This document shows positions 6,819 to 15,930 of a DNA stretch of 32,127 nt, piece after piece; position 1 is the stretch's first letter; every line of letters starts with the position of its first letter. The position numbers and the translations under genes were made by a program. The notes below the pieces were generated by a model, which saw only the letters and a list, made by a program, of their open reading frames with translations, did not search any database and was not told where the DNA came from. The DNA comes from Clostridium sp. (lineage in GTDB: Bacteria > Bacteroidota > Bacteroidia > Bacteroidales > Bacteroidaceae): contig JAMPGY010000023.1 of assembly GCA_023663705.1 (NCBI GenBank), positions 6,189 through 38,315 of the forward strand, read 5' to 3'.

Positions 6819-7520
6819 ATGGTAAAAAAAGAAATGAGCCGCAAAGAGGTGCTTGAAAAGATCTCCATGCTATGGGAACTTCTTACTGACGAGCAAAAGG
6901 ACTTTTTGGCTCCATACATAACAATTCGTTGCTACAAAAAGAATGAAGTCATTTACAGCGAGGGAGAACGCCCCAATCAGCTGATGTGCCTCCTGAGCGG
7001 AAAAGTCAAAATATTCAAGAACGGCGTGAGCGGACGGAACCAGATCATCCGTGTCATCAAACCTGTAGAATATTTTGCCTACCGCGCCTATTTTGCAGAA
7101 CAGGATTTCATTACGGCAGCCGCCGCTTTCGAGCCGTCTACCATCGGACTGATTCCGCTCAAGGTGATCACGCATCTGATGAACGAAAACAACAAACTGG
7201 CTTGTTTTTTTATCCGACAATTGTCCATAGATCTGGGCATAGCAGACGAACGAACCGTCAATCTGACCCAAAAACACATCCGTGGCCGACTGGCAGAAGC
7301 TCTGCTTTTTTTAAAAGACAGCTACGGGCTGGAAGAAGACGGAGCTACATTGAGCATTTACTTATCAAGAGAAGACATGGCTAATTTATCCAACATGACC
7401 ACAGCCAACGCCATACGAATTCTCTCTAACTTTGCCAGTGAACAACTCATTGCCATAGACGGACGAAAAATCAAACTGATCAACGAGGAAGCATTGGAAA
7501 AAATATCTAAAATAGGATAG
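6819..7520 (+). CDS. Crp/Fnr-family transcriptional regulator
   Basis: This protein of about 233 aa has an N-terminal cyclic-nucleotide-binding-type beta-roll (roughly residues 30-140: RCYKKNEVIYSEGERPNQ and LLSGKVKIFKNG), a long dimer helix, and a C-terminal Crp-type helix-turn-helix (LSREDMANLSNMTTANAIRI), which places the recognition helix near residues 190-205. The N-terminus lacks the cysteine cluster expected for an Fnr-type [4Fe-4S] cluster, so it is not an obvious oxygen sensor. The ligand is unknown. ATG 6819 is chosen because the -7 box overlaps the earlier TTG; ATG 6834 is also possible. It is divergent from the glycogen operon across about 200 bp and may regulate it, which is inference. 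Confidence 0.85.
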   Translation: MVKKEMSRKEVLEKISMLWELLTDEQKDFLAPYITIRCYKKNEVIYSEGERPNQLMCLLSGKVKIFKNGVSGRNQIIRVIKPVEYFAYRAYFAEQDFITAAAAFEPSTIGLIPLKVITHLMNENNKLACFFIRQLSIDLGIADERTVNLTQKHIRGRLAEALLFLKDSYGLEEDGATLSIYLSREDMANLSNMTTANAIRILSNFASEQLIAIDGRKIKLINEEALEKISKIG

Positions 7521-7556
7521 ACGATCACAGCCCCTGAATAATGGCCACACCATAGA

Positions 7557-8492
7557 TCAGGAAGGAATTATAAAGTCTATCCACTCGTGACAAACCGACA
7601 CATCCATCGGTGCAGCGGCCTCCTTCCACACACTGCCGTCCAGACTAACCAATGTTTTGTCAAAACTCTGGAAAGAAACTTTCTTTGTCCTGTAGGATTT
7701 TACATTCTTGTGATTCAGGAAACGGCCACGCGCCAGCATCCAGAACCCTTCCACCATCTGCATGATCTTGAGATGAGACACCACGGATACATCCAACATT
7801 CCGTTGTAAGGCACAGCACTGGGCGTCTGACCATATCCCGAGGCACTGCTCACACACACCGTCATGATCCGACGATCTATCTCATCCTGATTAACCCGAA
7901 AATGCATCTTTGTTTCCATCCGCTGAAACAACAATAGGAAAGCGGATGAGAAGAAAGAGAGACTACGCATTCCCCAAAAACGTTGTGTGTTGTGTTTCAA
8001 ATTCATAATACCGGCCACAAGCCCCACATTCACACAATTGAGGAAATAGCGTTGCAAAATACCTCCACCATCCGGCCGTATGGTGCAACAACCGACATCC
8101 ACCTTGCGAAGCCTGCGCGCTATGAGCCAATCTATTGTCTGCTTGTAATTATCCTCTTTAAAGCCCCAGTACTCGGCAAAATCATTGGCCCACCCATAAG
8201 GAATCACTCCTAAAGCAATGCGTCGGCGGGCATCCTCGCCTACAGATAACAGTCCGTTAAGCGCACGGTTCAAAGCAGCATCTCCCCCGACAATGACAAT
8301 CGTTGAGTAGCCATTCTGAGCCAACATCGCAGCCAGACGCTCTACCGATTCCTTACGTTCACTTTGAACGAAATCATATTCGACATGCTTTTCGTTCAGA
8401 TAACGACAAATCACCTCCCATTGCCTGTGAGTGGCGGTAATTCCTTCCTTCGGGCAATATATAATTCCCCATCTCGATGCTTCAACGGCCAT
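7557..8492 (-). CDS. Diacylglycerol/lipid kinase-family protein with altered glycine-rich motifs
   Basis: This 311-aa protein has the DAGK/YegS lipid kinase fold: an N-terminal ATP-binding Rossmann-like half to about 130, then a beta-sandwich half with NGMLDVSVV (230-238) and a terminal SLDG (283-286). Active members normally carry GGDGT-x-NE and a P-x-GTGNDFAR loop. Here these read GGDAALN (69-75) and PYGWANDFAE (98-107). The Gly-Thr pair that contacts ATP phosphates is therefore changed, though the Asp and the NDFA core remain. I recall similar variants in other Bacteroides, so this may be a clade with a different donor or substrate rather than decay. It lies downstream of miaA in the same orientation with its own -7 box at 8513-8520. 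Confidence 0.8.
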   Translation of the reverse strand: MAVEASRWGIIYCPKEGITATHRQWEVICRYLNEKHVEYDFVQSERKESVERLAAMLAQNGYSTIVIVGGDAALNRALNGLLSVGEDARRRIALGVIPYGWANDFAEYWGFKEDNYKQTIDWLIARRLRKVDVGCCTIRPDGGGILQRYFLNCVNVGLVAGIMNLKHNTQRFWGMRSLSFFSSAFLLLFQRMETKMHFRVNQDEIDRRIMTVCVSSASGYGQTPSAVPYNGMLDVSVVSHLKIMQMVEGFWMLARGRFLNHKNVKSYRTKKVSFQSFDKTLVSLDGSVWKEAAAPMDVSVCHEWIDFIIPS

Positions 8493-8512
8493 AATGTATC
8501 TATATTACACGA

Positions 8513-8520
8513 CAAAAGTA
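8513..8520 (-). promoter_or_regulatory. -7 box of the lipid-kinase homologue gene
   Basis: TACTTTTG on the minus strand fits TAnnTTTG and lies about 20 bp before ATG 8492. A -33 TTG at proper spacing is not seen. Confidence 0.4.
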
Positions 8521-8558
8521 CTCATTTAAACACAAATGAATAGTCACAATCCTCATTT

Positions 8559-9485
8559 TTAACGTCCTTGTTGCAAATAAAGTTCTTCTATCCGCGACAA
8601 CTTTTCCACCACGGGAAGCCCGGCATCCAACCAATGTATCTCTATACCTCTGCGCTCCATTCCTCTGAACCAGGTCATCTGGCGCTTGGCAAACTGATGA
8701 ATGGCAATCTCCAAAGAATGAAACATTTCATCATAAGACAGCTGTCCCGTCACATACAACGTAAGGTATTTGTACTCCAATCCGTAGTAAATCAAATCCT
8801 CTGCCGGAATACCCTCGTCAAGCAACGCCTTGACTTCGCTCACCATGCCCTCCTGCAAACGCTGCTGCAAGCGATCGGTAATCCTTTCCCTTCGCAAATC
8901 ACGATCTATATCTATGCCTATCACCAAACTTCTCAACGCAGGAAAAGGACGATCCTCCACGTGATGTTCAATATAGTATTCCTCTATCTCGATCGCACGT
9001 ATGGCTCGCTTACAAGTATCTACATCTGTTGTATTATGAAGCTTTTTGTATCCGGACAAACGCCGTGTGAGTTCTTCGAGAGAAAGTCCCTCCAACGTTT
9101 GTCGCAGATGAGGATTCTCCGGTACCGGCAGCAGACGATATCCGCGCAACACCGATTCGAGATACAGTCCCGTTCCTCCGCAAAGCACTGGCAAACAGCC
9201 TCTTTCCCGAACCGATTCGTAAGCCTTCAGAAAGTCACGTTGATACTCAAACACATTGTATTTGTAGCCCGGTTCCACAATATCAATCAAATGATAGGGA
9301 ACCACCTGACCTTCATGTAAATAATCAGATAAATCCTTTCCAGTACCTATATCCATGCGACGGTACACCTGACGACTGTCCGCACTGATAATCTCCCCAT
9401 TTGAGCGATGGGCCAATGCCACCGCCAAAGAGGTCTTTCCAGAAGCCGTCGGACCCAATATTGTGATAAGATTGTATTTATCCAT
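8559..9485 (-). CDS. miaA: tRNA dimethylallyltransferase MiaA
   Basis: This 308-aa cytosolic enzyme transfers the dimethylallyl group to N6 of A37 in tRNAs that read UNN codons. The P-loop GPTASGKT lies at residues 11-18, followed by SADSRQVYRRMDIGTGK, the substrate-binding segment of the family, and LCGGTGLY further on. The C-terminal part has the KRQMTWFRG motif that clasps the anticodon loop. The reading frame extends upstream to 9536, but that extension lies inside the rplT terminator hairpin, so ATG 9485 (MDKYNLITILG) is the start. It follows the translation operon and is probably expressed partly by readthrough. Confidence 0.95.
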   Translation of the reverse strand: MDKYNLITILGPTASGKTSLAVALAHRSNGEIISADSRQVYRRMDIGTGKDLSDYLHEGQVVPYHLIDIVEPGYKYNVFEYQRDFLKAYESVRERGCLPVLCGGTGLYLESVLRGYRLLPVPENPHLRQTLEGLSLEELTRRLSGYKKLHNTTDVDTCKRAIRAIEIEEYYIEHHVEDRPFPALRSLVIGIDIDRDLRRERITDRLQQRLQEGMVSEVKALLDEGIPAEDLIYYGLEYKYLTLYVTGQLSYDEMFHSLEIAIHQFAKRQMTWFRGMERRGIEIHWLDAGLPVVEKLSRIEELYLQQGR

Positions 9486-9494
9486 AATTTGAAA

Positions 9495-9537
9495 AAGAAA
9501 AAATGGGAACCATACCCTTTGAAGGATAGTTCCCATT
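9495..9537 (-). terminator. Rho-independent terminator after rplT
   Basis: On the minus strand a hairpin forms from 9537-9529 and 9510-9502 (AATGGGAAC/GTTCCCATT) with further partial pairing inside. It is followed by a T-rich run (ATTTTTTCTTTTT). It ends the thrS-infC-rpmI-rplT transcript and lies just before miaA. Confidence 0.75.
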
Positions 9538-9560
9538 CTGTATTTTTACTGTTTTCCCAA

Positions 9561-9905
9561 TTACTTTACCTTGGCAACAATAGCCTTGAAAGCTTCGGGG
9601 TGATTAACGGCCAGATCGGCCAATACCTTGCGATTGATTTCAATACCAGCCTTATGCAAGGCACCCATCAACTGAGAATAAGACATACCTTCCAAACGTG
9701 CGGCAGCATTGATACGCTGAATCCACAAGGCACGGAAGTTACGCTTTTTGTTACGACGATCACGGAAAGCATAAGTCAGACCCTTCTCCCAAGTATTCTT
9801 GGCTACAGTCCATACATTCTTACGTGCACCAAAGTAACCTCTGGTCAAACCTAATATTTTCTTTCTCTTTGCTCTTGAAGCAACATGATTTACTGATCTT
9901 GGCAT
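9561..9905 (-). CDS. rplT: 50S ribosomal protein L20
   Basis: This 114-aa protein is within the usual length of L20 (about 114-120). The very basic N-terminal tail ([20 protein letters not shown]) and the [21 protein letters not shown] helix are diagnostic. L20 binds domain I of 23S rRNA early in assembly of the large subunit, and in several bacteria it represses its own operon. No L20-binding leader structure was identified here. It is the last gene of the operon, about 100 bp after rpmI, and is followed by a hairpin terminator. Confidence 0.98.
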   Translation of the reverse strand: MPRSVNHVASRAKRKKILGLTRGYFGARKNVWTVAKNTWEKGLTYAFRDRRNKKRNFRALWIQRINAAARLEGMSYSQLMGALHKAGIEINRKVLADLAVNHPEAFKAIVAKVK

Positions 9906-10006
9906 AATTTTTCTGATTTTGAATGTCAGCGCCGTCTATTTGATGACGATCTTTGTGCTGAAACATCCGGTTAATAAATTAATAATACTTAATCCCCGCC
10001 TACTAT

Positions 10007-10204
10007 TTATCGCATATTGAGCAATTCGCGAACTTGCTTCATATTGGCTGTAACCACGATATCATCGTGCACCAAATTTCTCTTCTGCTTCTTCTGCTTC
10101 TTCGTCAAGATGTGACTGTGATAGGCATGGTGTCTTTTAACTTTACCTGTTCCGGTAAGAGCGAATCTTTTTTTGGCACCGGAATTAGTCTTTACTTTTG
10201 GCAT
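10007..10204 (-). CDS. rpmI: 50S ribosomal protein L35
   Basis: This 65-aa basic protein has the L35 signature: [24 protein letters not shown] at the start (the first 24 residues) and [18 protein letters not shown] in the middle. Its length is the normal family length. It lies between infC and rplT in the standard order, about 80 bp after infC. Confidence 0.98.
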   Translation of the reverse strand: MPKVKTNSGAKKRFALTGTGKVKRHHAYHSHILTKKQKKQKRNLVHDDIVVTANMKQVRELLNMR

Positions 10205-10282
10205 TTTTTTTAGTTTTTATGATTATTAATTATGAGTGGCAACGCTATACCAAGGCGTTACGCACATCCTTTTTCTTTTTGT

Positions 10283-10927
10283 TTAGTCCTCTCCTTCCAC
10301 CCGAGGTCCTTGATATTCTTTCTGAACATTGACTTTCGGCTGTGCCTTTTCGACTTTTTCTGTTGCAGACTCTACGGCAGGCTTCTCTTTTTTGGGAGCA
10401 GCCGACACTTTTTTGGGAGCGATAAAGATGGTCATACGCTTGCCTTCCAACACCGGCATCTGCTCCACCTTCCCATACTCTTCCAAATCGTTGGCAAATC
10501 TCAGAAGCAAAACCTCACCCTGTTCCTTAAACAGAATGCTACGTCCCTTGAAAAACACATAAGCCTTCACCTTGTCACCATCAGACAAAAAGCCCTGCGC
10601 ATGCTTCAACTTGAAGTTGTAGTCATGATCATCAGTCTGCGGTCCGAAACGGATTTCCTTCACATCCACCTTTACCTGCTTGGCTTTCATTTCCTTTTGG
10701 CGCTTCTTCTGCTGATAAAGGAACTTGCTATAGTCTATCAAACGACACACAGGAGGAACCGCATTCGGTGAAATCTCGACCAAATCAACACCTCTCGCGT
10801 CAGCAAGCTGCAATGCTTTTGCCGTAGGCATTACGGTTGATTCCACATCATCGCCTACTATACGAACTTCACGTACATGTATCTGTTCATTAACACGATA
10901 CTGTTGCTTTAAATTGTCTTTTTTCAT
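10283..10927 (-). CDS. infC: Translation initiation factor IF-3
   Basis: This 214-aa protein helps select the start codon and initiator tRNA on the 30S subunit. The N-terminal domain (about residues 8-80) carries [16 protein letters not shown] and [23 protein letters not shown]. The C-terminal domain (about 85-170) carries [20 protein letters not shown] and [10 protein letters not shown]. After about residue 170 there is a charged Ala/Lys/Glu-rich tail of about 40 residues that is absent from the 180-aa enterobacterial protein; such tails are common in Bacteroidetes. Translation begins at an ordinary ATG, unlike the AUU of Escherichia coli, so AUU-based autoregulation is not expected. It follows thrS after 69 bp, with a possible internal promoter. 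Confidence 0.97.
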   Translation of the reverse strand: MKKDNLKQQYRVNEQIHVREVRIVGDDVESTVMPTAKALQLADARGVDLVEISPNAVPPVCRLIDYSKFLYQQKKRQKEMKAKQVKVDVKEIRFGPQTDDHDYNFKLKHAQGFLSDGDKVKAYVFFKGRSILFKEQGEVLLLRFANDLEEYGKVEQMPVLEGKRMTIFIAPKKVSAAPKKEKPAVESATEKVEKAQPKVNVQKEYQGPRVEGED

Positions 10928-10991
10928 CCAAAAACGATTCGACCTTCTTGTTTATTTGTCTTAGTTCTTTAATATTTTATCAAATCGAGCG

Positions 10992-10999
10992 CAAAGTTA
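10992..10999 (-). promoter_or_regulatory. Possible internal -7 box upstream of infC
   Basis: TAACTTTG fits TAnnTTTG, overlaps the thrS stop codon, and lies about 65 bp before infC. No good -33 TTG is seen, so support is moderate. It would let infC-rpmI-rplT be expressed apart from thrS. Confidence 0.4.
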
Positions 11000-12940
11000 A
11001 TACTTATTTAGCATACTCCGAACTTCTTCCGCAATTTTTTTGGCAAATTCCTCGTATTTCATGCTGCCCTGATCACCCTCACCCTGCTTTCTGACAGAGA
11101 CAAGGCCTTCGGCTGCTTCTTTCTCGCCCACAATCAACATGTAAGGAATGCGTTTCATCTCATTGTCGCGGATCTTACGGCCAATCTTTTCGTTGCGATC
11201 GTCTACGACCGTACGCACATCATTCTCCTCAAAATATGCGGCCAATTGCCGGGCATAATCATTAAACTTCTCCGAAATAGGCAGGATGGCCACTTGGTCG
11301 GGAGTGAGCCACAAGGGGAAATGTCCGGCCGTGTGCTCAATAAGAACAGCACAGAAACGCTCCATCGAACCGAAAGGCGCACGATGAATCATCACCGGAC
11401 GGTGCTTCTGATTATCCTCGCCCGTGTATTCCAGTTTGAAACGCTCAGGCAGATTATAGTCTACCTGAATGGTACCCAACTGCCAGCGACGTCCCAATGC
11501 ATCTTTCACCATAAAGTCGAGTTTCGGACCATAGAAAGCCGCTTCGCCATACTCCACGCGGGCCGGCAGATTCTTCTCCTTACATGCCTCAATGATGGCA
11601 TTCTCGGCTTCTGCCCACACTTCATCCGAACCGATATACTTTTCCTTATTATTAGGATCACGCAAAGAAATCTGAGCCTCAAAATTCTCGAAATTCAATG
11701 CACCGAAGATTATCTGGATAATCTCCATCACACGGATGAACTCGCTCTTCACCTGATCGGGACGACAGAAAATATGGGCATCGTCCTGTGTGAATGAACG
11801 CACGCGGGTCAATCCATGCAATTCACCGCTCTGCTCATAACGATACACCGTACCAAACTCAGCCAAACGCAAAGGCAGATCCTTATACGAACGAGGCTTC
11901 CAAGCATAAATTTCACAATGATGAGGGCAGTTCATCGGCTTCAGCATGTACTCCTCACCTTCCTCAGGCGTGTGAATCGGCTGGAAAGAATCCTTTCCAT
12001 AATGTGCATAATGACCGGAAGTTACATACAGGTTCTTTCCTCCGATATGCGGAGTCATTACCTGCTGATAGCCATATCTTTTTTGAATTTTCTTCAAGAA
12101 ATCCTCCAAGCGAAGGCGGAGTGCCGTCCCCTTGGGCAACCACATAGGTAATCCTTTCCCTACACGCTCCGAGAACATGAACAACTCCATTTCCTTACCG
12201 ATCTTGCGGTGATCACGTTTCTTGGCCTCCTCCAACAAAGCCAAGTATTCATCCAATAATTTCTTCTTGGGGAAAGAGATGGCATAGACACGTGTCATCT
12301 GCGGACGTTTCTCATCGCCTCTCCAATAGGCAGAAGAAACGGCAGTCACCTTAACCGCCTTGATGGGAGCCGTTGACATCAAATGAGGGCCGCGGCACAG
12401 ATCGGTGAATGCGCCTTGGGTATAAGTAGTGATTTTTCCATCCTCCAAGTCTGCAATCAACTCATTTTTATATTCCTGTCCGCGCTCGCTAAAGAACTTC
12501 ACGGCTTCCTCCTTGGAAATACTTGCGCGCACCAATTGCTCCTTGCGCTGCACCAACTCAAGCATTTTCTTTTCGATATTGACGAAATCCGCTTCACGAA
12601 TTACCGTTCCGGCCGGCGGCATCACGTCGTAATAGAAGCCGTTCTCGATAGCTGGACCAATTCCAAACTGTGTGCCCGGATACAATTCCTGCAGAGCTTC
12701 TGCCATCAAGTGAGCGGAAGTGTGCCAGAAAGCATGCTTTCCCTCGGCATCCTCCCATTTGTACAGCACCACCGTGGCATCGCTTTCAATAGGACGGTTC
12801 AACTCCACCGTCTCACCATTCACTCCACAAGCCAGCACATCCTGTGCCAAGCGTGATGAAATACTTTCTGCAATCTGCAGACCCGTCACTCCGGCTTCGT
12901 ATTCACGAACAGAGCCATCTGGAAATGTTATCTTTATCAT
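10997..12940 (-). CDS. thrS: Threonyl-tRNA synthetase
   Basis: This 647-aa class II aminoacyl-tRNA synthetase charges tRNA-Thr. It has the full bacterial architecture: TGS domain (about 1-62, [10 protein letters not shown]), editing/second additional domain (about 65-225, [12 protein letters not shown] and the [10 protein letters not shown] segment), catalytic core with MNCPHH (zinc Cys plus His), the motif-2 region [14 protein letters not shown], motif 3 ([10 protein letters not shown]), and a C-terminal anticodon-binding domain (about 545-645, [14 protein letters not shown]). The length is typical. It is the first gene of the thrS-infC-rpmI-rplT operon and has a good promoter about 35 bp upstream. 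Confidence 0.98.
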   Translation of the reverse strand: MIKITFPDGSVREYEAGVTGLQIAESISSRLAQDVLACGVNGETVELNRPIESDATVVLYKWEDAEGKHAFWHTSAHLMAEALQELYPGTQFGIGPAIENGFYYDVMPPAGTVIREADFVNIEKKMLELVQRKEQLVRASISKEEAVKFFSERGQEYKNELIADLEDGKITTYTQGAFTDLCRGPHLMSTAPIKAVKVTAVSSAYWRGDEKRPQMTRVYAISFPKKKLLDEYLALLEEAKKRDHRKIGKEMELFMFSERVGKGLPMWLPKGTALRLRLEDFLKKIQKRYGYQQVMTPHIGGKNLYVTSGHYAHYGKDSFQPIHTPEEGEEYMLKPMNCPHHCEIYAWKPRSYKDLPLRLAEFGTVYRYEQSGELHGLTRVRSFTQDDAHIFCRPDQVKSEFIRVMEIIQIIFGALNFENFEAQISLRDPNNKEKYIGSDEVWAEAENAIIEACKEKNLPARVEYGEAAFYGPKLDFMVKDALGRRWQLGTIQVDYNLPERFKLEYTGEDNQKHRPVMIHRAPFGSMERFCAVLIEHTAGHFPLWLTPDQVAILPISEKFNDYARQLAAYFEENDVRTVVDDRNEKIGRKIRDNEMKRIPYMLIVGEKEAAEGLVSVRKQGEGDQGSMKYEEFAKKIAEEVRSMLNKY

Positions 12941-12971
12941 CCTATTTAATTGTTATCTTACTTTAAGAGTG

Positions 12972-13004
12972 CAAAAATAACTATTTTTCATGAACCGAAA
13001 CAAA
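12972..13004 (-). promoter_or_regulatory. Promoter of the thrS operon
   Basis: On the minus strand a -33 TTTG (13004-13001) is followed after 21 bp by TATTTTTG (12979-12972), a match to TAnnTTTG. The leader to ATG 12940 is about 25 nt, which leaves little room for a T-box or similar riboregulator. Confidence 0.65.
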
Positions 13005-13131
13005 AAACCATCAAAAAAAGCTTGATATCCTCCTTATTTCACGGTTAGTGACGCTTAGTCTGATACATAATGTAAAAAGGTAAGCACACAATGAGTCTGT
13101 CCAATCCACTCCCCGTCTGTCCCCCTCATTC

Positions 13132-13185
13132 TCAACCGTTGCATCAAACAATAATCGAAGCGATGCCCGGATGGCAAACGGTTGA
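13132..13185. repeat. Nested inverted repeat upstream of the gene relic
   Basis: TCAACCGTT (13132-13140) is perfectly complementary to AACGGTTGA (13177-13185). Inside it, GCATC (13141-13145) pairs with GATGC (13162-13166). The outer right arm ends one base before the ATG of the decayed gene. It may be an old operator or an mRNA structure over a start codon. Confidence 0.4.
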
Positions 13186-13186
13186 C

Positions 13187-13326
13187 ATGATGGAAAAACA
13201 ACACTTCTTGCGGCCCTATGCCTCTCAATCTGCGGCCACGCTCAAACCCTTGAAAAAATGCACTGGTTCAACGAACCGGAGCAATGGGACATCGACGACG
13301 ATACAAAGAAAAAGCTACAGCCCTAA
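13187..13326 (+). pseudogene. Relic of a secreted DUF1349-type protein (5' end only, frameshifted)
   Basis: The stretch 12941-13359 has no intact gene but holds a recognisable 5' remnant. From about 13195 to the TAA at 13324, one plus-strand frame encodes a signal-peptide-like segment (TTLLAALCLSICGHAQ) and then MHWFNEPEQWDI, which resembles the mature start of Bacteroides DUF1349 (concanavalin-like) proteins. The ATG codons at 13187 and 13190 are in a different frame. One extra A in the A-run at 13194-13198 would join them to this frame. The coding part stops after about 45 codons, whereas DUF1349 proteins are around 200. A frameshift plus loss of the body is the simplest reading. The family assignment is from memory on a short match. 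Confidence 0.5.
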
Positions 13327-13359
13327 GAAACAAAATTTGAATGTATTTCCCGAATCGTT

Positions 13360-15354
13360 TTATTGCTTCTTCTCCGCAGAATAGCGCTTGATCAAATTAT
13401 AGGCTTTATAAAGTCCGAGTTCCCCGGCACGACTGAGATCCGTGGTGGCATCTGCAGTTCTGCCGTCCTGTATACGGGCTATGCCACGGTTGTAATAAGC
13501 CTCAGCAAAATCAGGCTTCCACTTTATGGCGCGGGTAAAGGCTTCCTCTGCCAATTTGTATTCCTTCTGCATCAGATGAAGCGTACCCATATTGTAATAG
13601 GTGTAAACCAAATCCGGTGCAAGACGAGACACTTCATTCCAGTCGGCATAAAGAGATTGAATAATCACAGCCTTGGCCGATAGCATGCCTGCACTCTCCC
13701 CTTGTCCCGCTGTCTTCGTCATGTCGGCCATCAACTGCTTGGCACGCACCTGAGCACGCACGAAATAAGCTAAGACGGAAACGGAGTCAAGCTTTACGCA
13801 ATAATCAAGATCCTTTTGGGCTGCCTCCAAATCATACATCATATAATACTCCAGGCCACGGATCAGATATAAACGGGAAGAATGCGGACTCTCCGTAATT
13901 TCTTCGGTCAACTTGGCCACCGAAGCCTGATGTTGCCGTATGCTTTCTTCATCAAGTGTCCGCTCGCTGTTTGTGATATACAACGGACGCCACAACAAAC
14001 CACTGTTGTTCAGTTCCTCTACTAACGCGTGATATTCCTTCTGCCTCCCTATCTCCGACTCTCTACGATGGAAACTTAGCACAAACAACGATTCCGGCGA
14101 AAGATCGGCCTGTCGATTCTGCACACGCCCTCTGTATTCATTGGCGTATTGACTCACTGATTCCTCGTTGTCTGCCACTACCAACTTGTCAAAGTCGTCC
14201 ATATTACGCTCGCTCTGCTTTCGCGTGGGACGGTTGGACGGTTTTCTCGCACCACCATAACGACGATCCAGTGTTGCCTTCATTACCTTGAATTCATCCA
14301 ACTCCGCACCTTTCGTGTCTCCAGTCTTCCGTCGCAACGAAGCACGAAACTGATAACCGGTCCAGAATTCCGGATAGGCCTCAATCACCGTAGAAACGTC
14401 ACGTATCGCACCACGGAAATCCCCTGTATTGTCCAGAAGAATAGCTCTGTTGTACAAAGCTATCATATTATCCGGTTCCTGTTCCAATACAAAATCAAAG
14501 TCTTCAATCGCCCTATTGTCATCCCCCACCTGTGCCCGCAACAAGCCACGGTTGAAATGCCCCAGATGGCTTCCGGGAAATATGTCCAGGGCCGTATCGT
14601 AGTCCTCCATCGTACCGCGCAGATTTTTCCGGTTATAGCGAGCCAACGCCCGATTGATATACAATCCGGCTTCACGAGGTTTCTGCAATATGGCCTTGTC
14701 CAGTTCTGCCTCCGCCTCCTCATATCGCCCGGCCTGTAAATCGATCATCGCACGCAAGCTCCAGGCCATTCCCTCATAAGCGTTCACTTCAAGTGCCTTG
14801 TCCACAAGCACAAGCGCCTGTACGGTATCTCCCTTCAACAGACTCACCTGTGCCTTCAGCGTATAGCCTTCCGCATCCGAAGGCCACAGACGTATCATCT
14901 CATCCAATGCCGTATCCGCCTCCCCGTATTGTTTCATCTCGATATAGCACAGAGACAGGTTGTGCCGCGATGTCTTGTTCATCGGATCCAGTTCCACAAC
15001 CTTCCGATAATCCTCGGCCGCTGACGCATACTCCTTGCGATTGACCCTGCACAGCCCTCTCAGCTGGTAACTGTCCGACCGGAAAGGATTCAATTCGACC
15101 GCTTTGTCACAATCAGACATGGCGCCCACATAATCCTCTAAATAAAATTTGGCCAAACCGCGAAAAAAATACGGATCGGCCAAATAAGGTTTGGCATTAA
15201 TCACCAAATTAAAACGCTGGATGGAAAGTACATAGTCCTCGTATGAAAGAGCCATGCGCCCCATCACCATCATACGATCTGTATTGATCTGTGCCTGCCC
15301 CACCAAAGGACACAACAGCAACCAACCGACTAATACCTTCCCGCCCAACCGCAT
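13360..15354 (-). CDS. Exported TPR-repeat protein
   Basis: This 664-aa protein has an N-terminal signal peptide (VLVGWLLLCPLVGQAQ, cleavage near residue 22) and no lipobox, so it is probably periplasmic. Tetratricopeptide repeats fill two blocks, about 25-365 and 480-655, with typical phrases such as PYFFRGLAKFYLEDYVGAM, AMSDCDKAVELNPF and AEAYYNRGIARIQDG. The linker between them (about 365-475) is polar and repeat-free. TPR arrays mount protein partners, and no catalytic domain is visible. Its ATG overlaps the def stop by one base (TAATG), so it is translated with def and ruvX. The partner and job are unknown. Confidence 0.88.
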   Translation of the reverse strand: MRLGGKVLVGWLLLCPLVGQAQINTDRMMVMGRMALSYEDYVLSIQRFNLVINAKPYLADPYFFRGLAKFYLEDYVGAMSDCDKAVELNPFRSDSYQLRGLCRVNRKEYASAAEDYRKVVELDPMNKTSRHNLSLCYIEMKQYGEADTALDEMIRLWPSDAEGYTLKAQVSLLKGDTVQALVLVDKALEVNAYEGMAWSLRAMIDLQAGRYEEAEAELDKAILQKPREAGLYINRALARYNRKNLRGTMEDYDTALDIFPGSHLGHFNRGLLRAQVGDDNRAIEDFDFVLEQEPDNMIALYNRAILLDNTGDFRGAIRDVSTVIEAYPEFWTGYQFRASLRRKTGDTKGAELDEFKVMKATLDRRYGGARKPSNRPTRKQSERNMDDFDKLVVADNEESVSQYANEYRGRVQNRQADLSPESLFVLSFHRRESEIGRQKEYHALVEELNNSGLLWRPLYITNSERTLDEESIRQHQASVAKLTEEITESPHSSRLYLIRGLEYYMMYDLEAAQKDLDYCVKLDSVSVLAYFVRAQVRAKQLMADMTKTAGQGESAGMLSAKAVIIQSLYADWNEVSRLAPDLVYTYYNMGTLHLMQKEYKLAEEAFTRAIKWKPDFAEAYYNRGIARIQDGRTADATTDLSRAGELGLYKAYNLIKRYSAEKKQ

Positions 15355-15911
15355 TATCGCTTCATTTTCACCTTATAGTCGCAACGGAAATTCCCTTTCA
15401 ACAAAGATGAGAGTTTACTCTTGATCATCTGTTTGCGCAACATAGACAACCGGTCGATATACATCTTTCCCTCCAAGTGATCGAATTCATGCTGCATCAC
15501 ACGGGCCAGATAACCTTCCACCCATTCATCGTGGGGAGTAAAATTCTCGTCCATATATGTCACATGGATACGCTTCGGGCGACGCACCGGCTCATGCAGA
15601 CCGGGAATACTCAAGCATCCTTCGTCCATCAATTCCGTATCCGATTCGTCATACTCCGTGATATGAGCATTGATATACACCCGACGGAAATCCTTATACT
15701 CGGGCATTTCATCGGCCAACATATCCAAATGAATCAACACCAGACGGATAGGCAAACCCACCTGCGGAGCAGCCAACCCCACTCCCTCCGAACGCTCCAG
15801 TGTTTCGGTCATATCTGCAATCAACTGTTTCAACTCCGGGTAATCCGGCGTTATGTCCTCAGCCACTTTTCTCAGTACGGGCTGACCATACGTGTAAATT
15901 GGTAATATCAT
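15354..15911 (-). CDS. def: Peptide deformylase
   Basis: This 185-aa metalloenzyme removes the formyl group from the N-terminal Met of nascent proteins. All three motifs are present: GVGLAAPQVG (motif 1), EGCLSIPG (motif 2, with the metal Cys) and QHEFDHLEG (motif 3, with two metal His and the catalytic Glu). ATG 15911 (MILPIYTYGQPVLRK) is chosen because deformylases begin at this segment. The open frame runs back to 15989, but that part overlaps the end of ruvX. It lies 19 bp after ruvX and overlaps the TPR gene by one base. Confidence 0.97.
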   Translation of the reverse strand: MILPIYTYGQPVLRKVAEDITPDYPELKQLIADMTETLERSEGVGLAAPQVGLPIRLVLIHLDMLADEMPEYKDFRRVYINAHITEYDESDTELMDEGCLSIPGLHEPVRRPKRIHVTYMDENFTPHDEWVEGYLARVMQHEFDHLEGKMYIDRLSMLRKQMIKSKLSSLLKGNFRCDYKVKMKR

Positions 15912-15930
15912 TGTTAATTCCCTTTTGTTG

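Noticed and set aside
9486-9536. Upstream start for miaA
   Set aside because: The extension lies within the rplT terminator hairpin, and MiaA proteins begin just before the P-loop.
12941-12971. T-box or other riboswitch in front of thrS
   Set aside because: The predicted leader is only about 25 nt, too short for such an element, and this phylum does not normally use T-boxes.
13091-13384. 97-codon plus-strand open frame upstream of the TPR gene
   Set aside because: The residues are low-complexity and unlike a protein. The real coding signal in this stretch is in another frame (the DUF1349-like relic), and the end overlaps the TPR gene.
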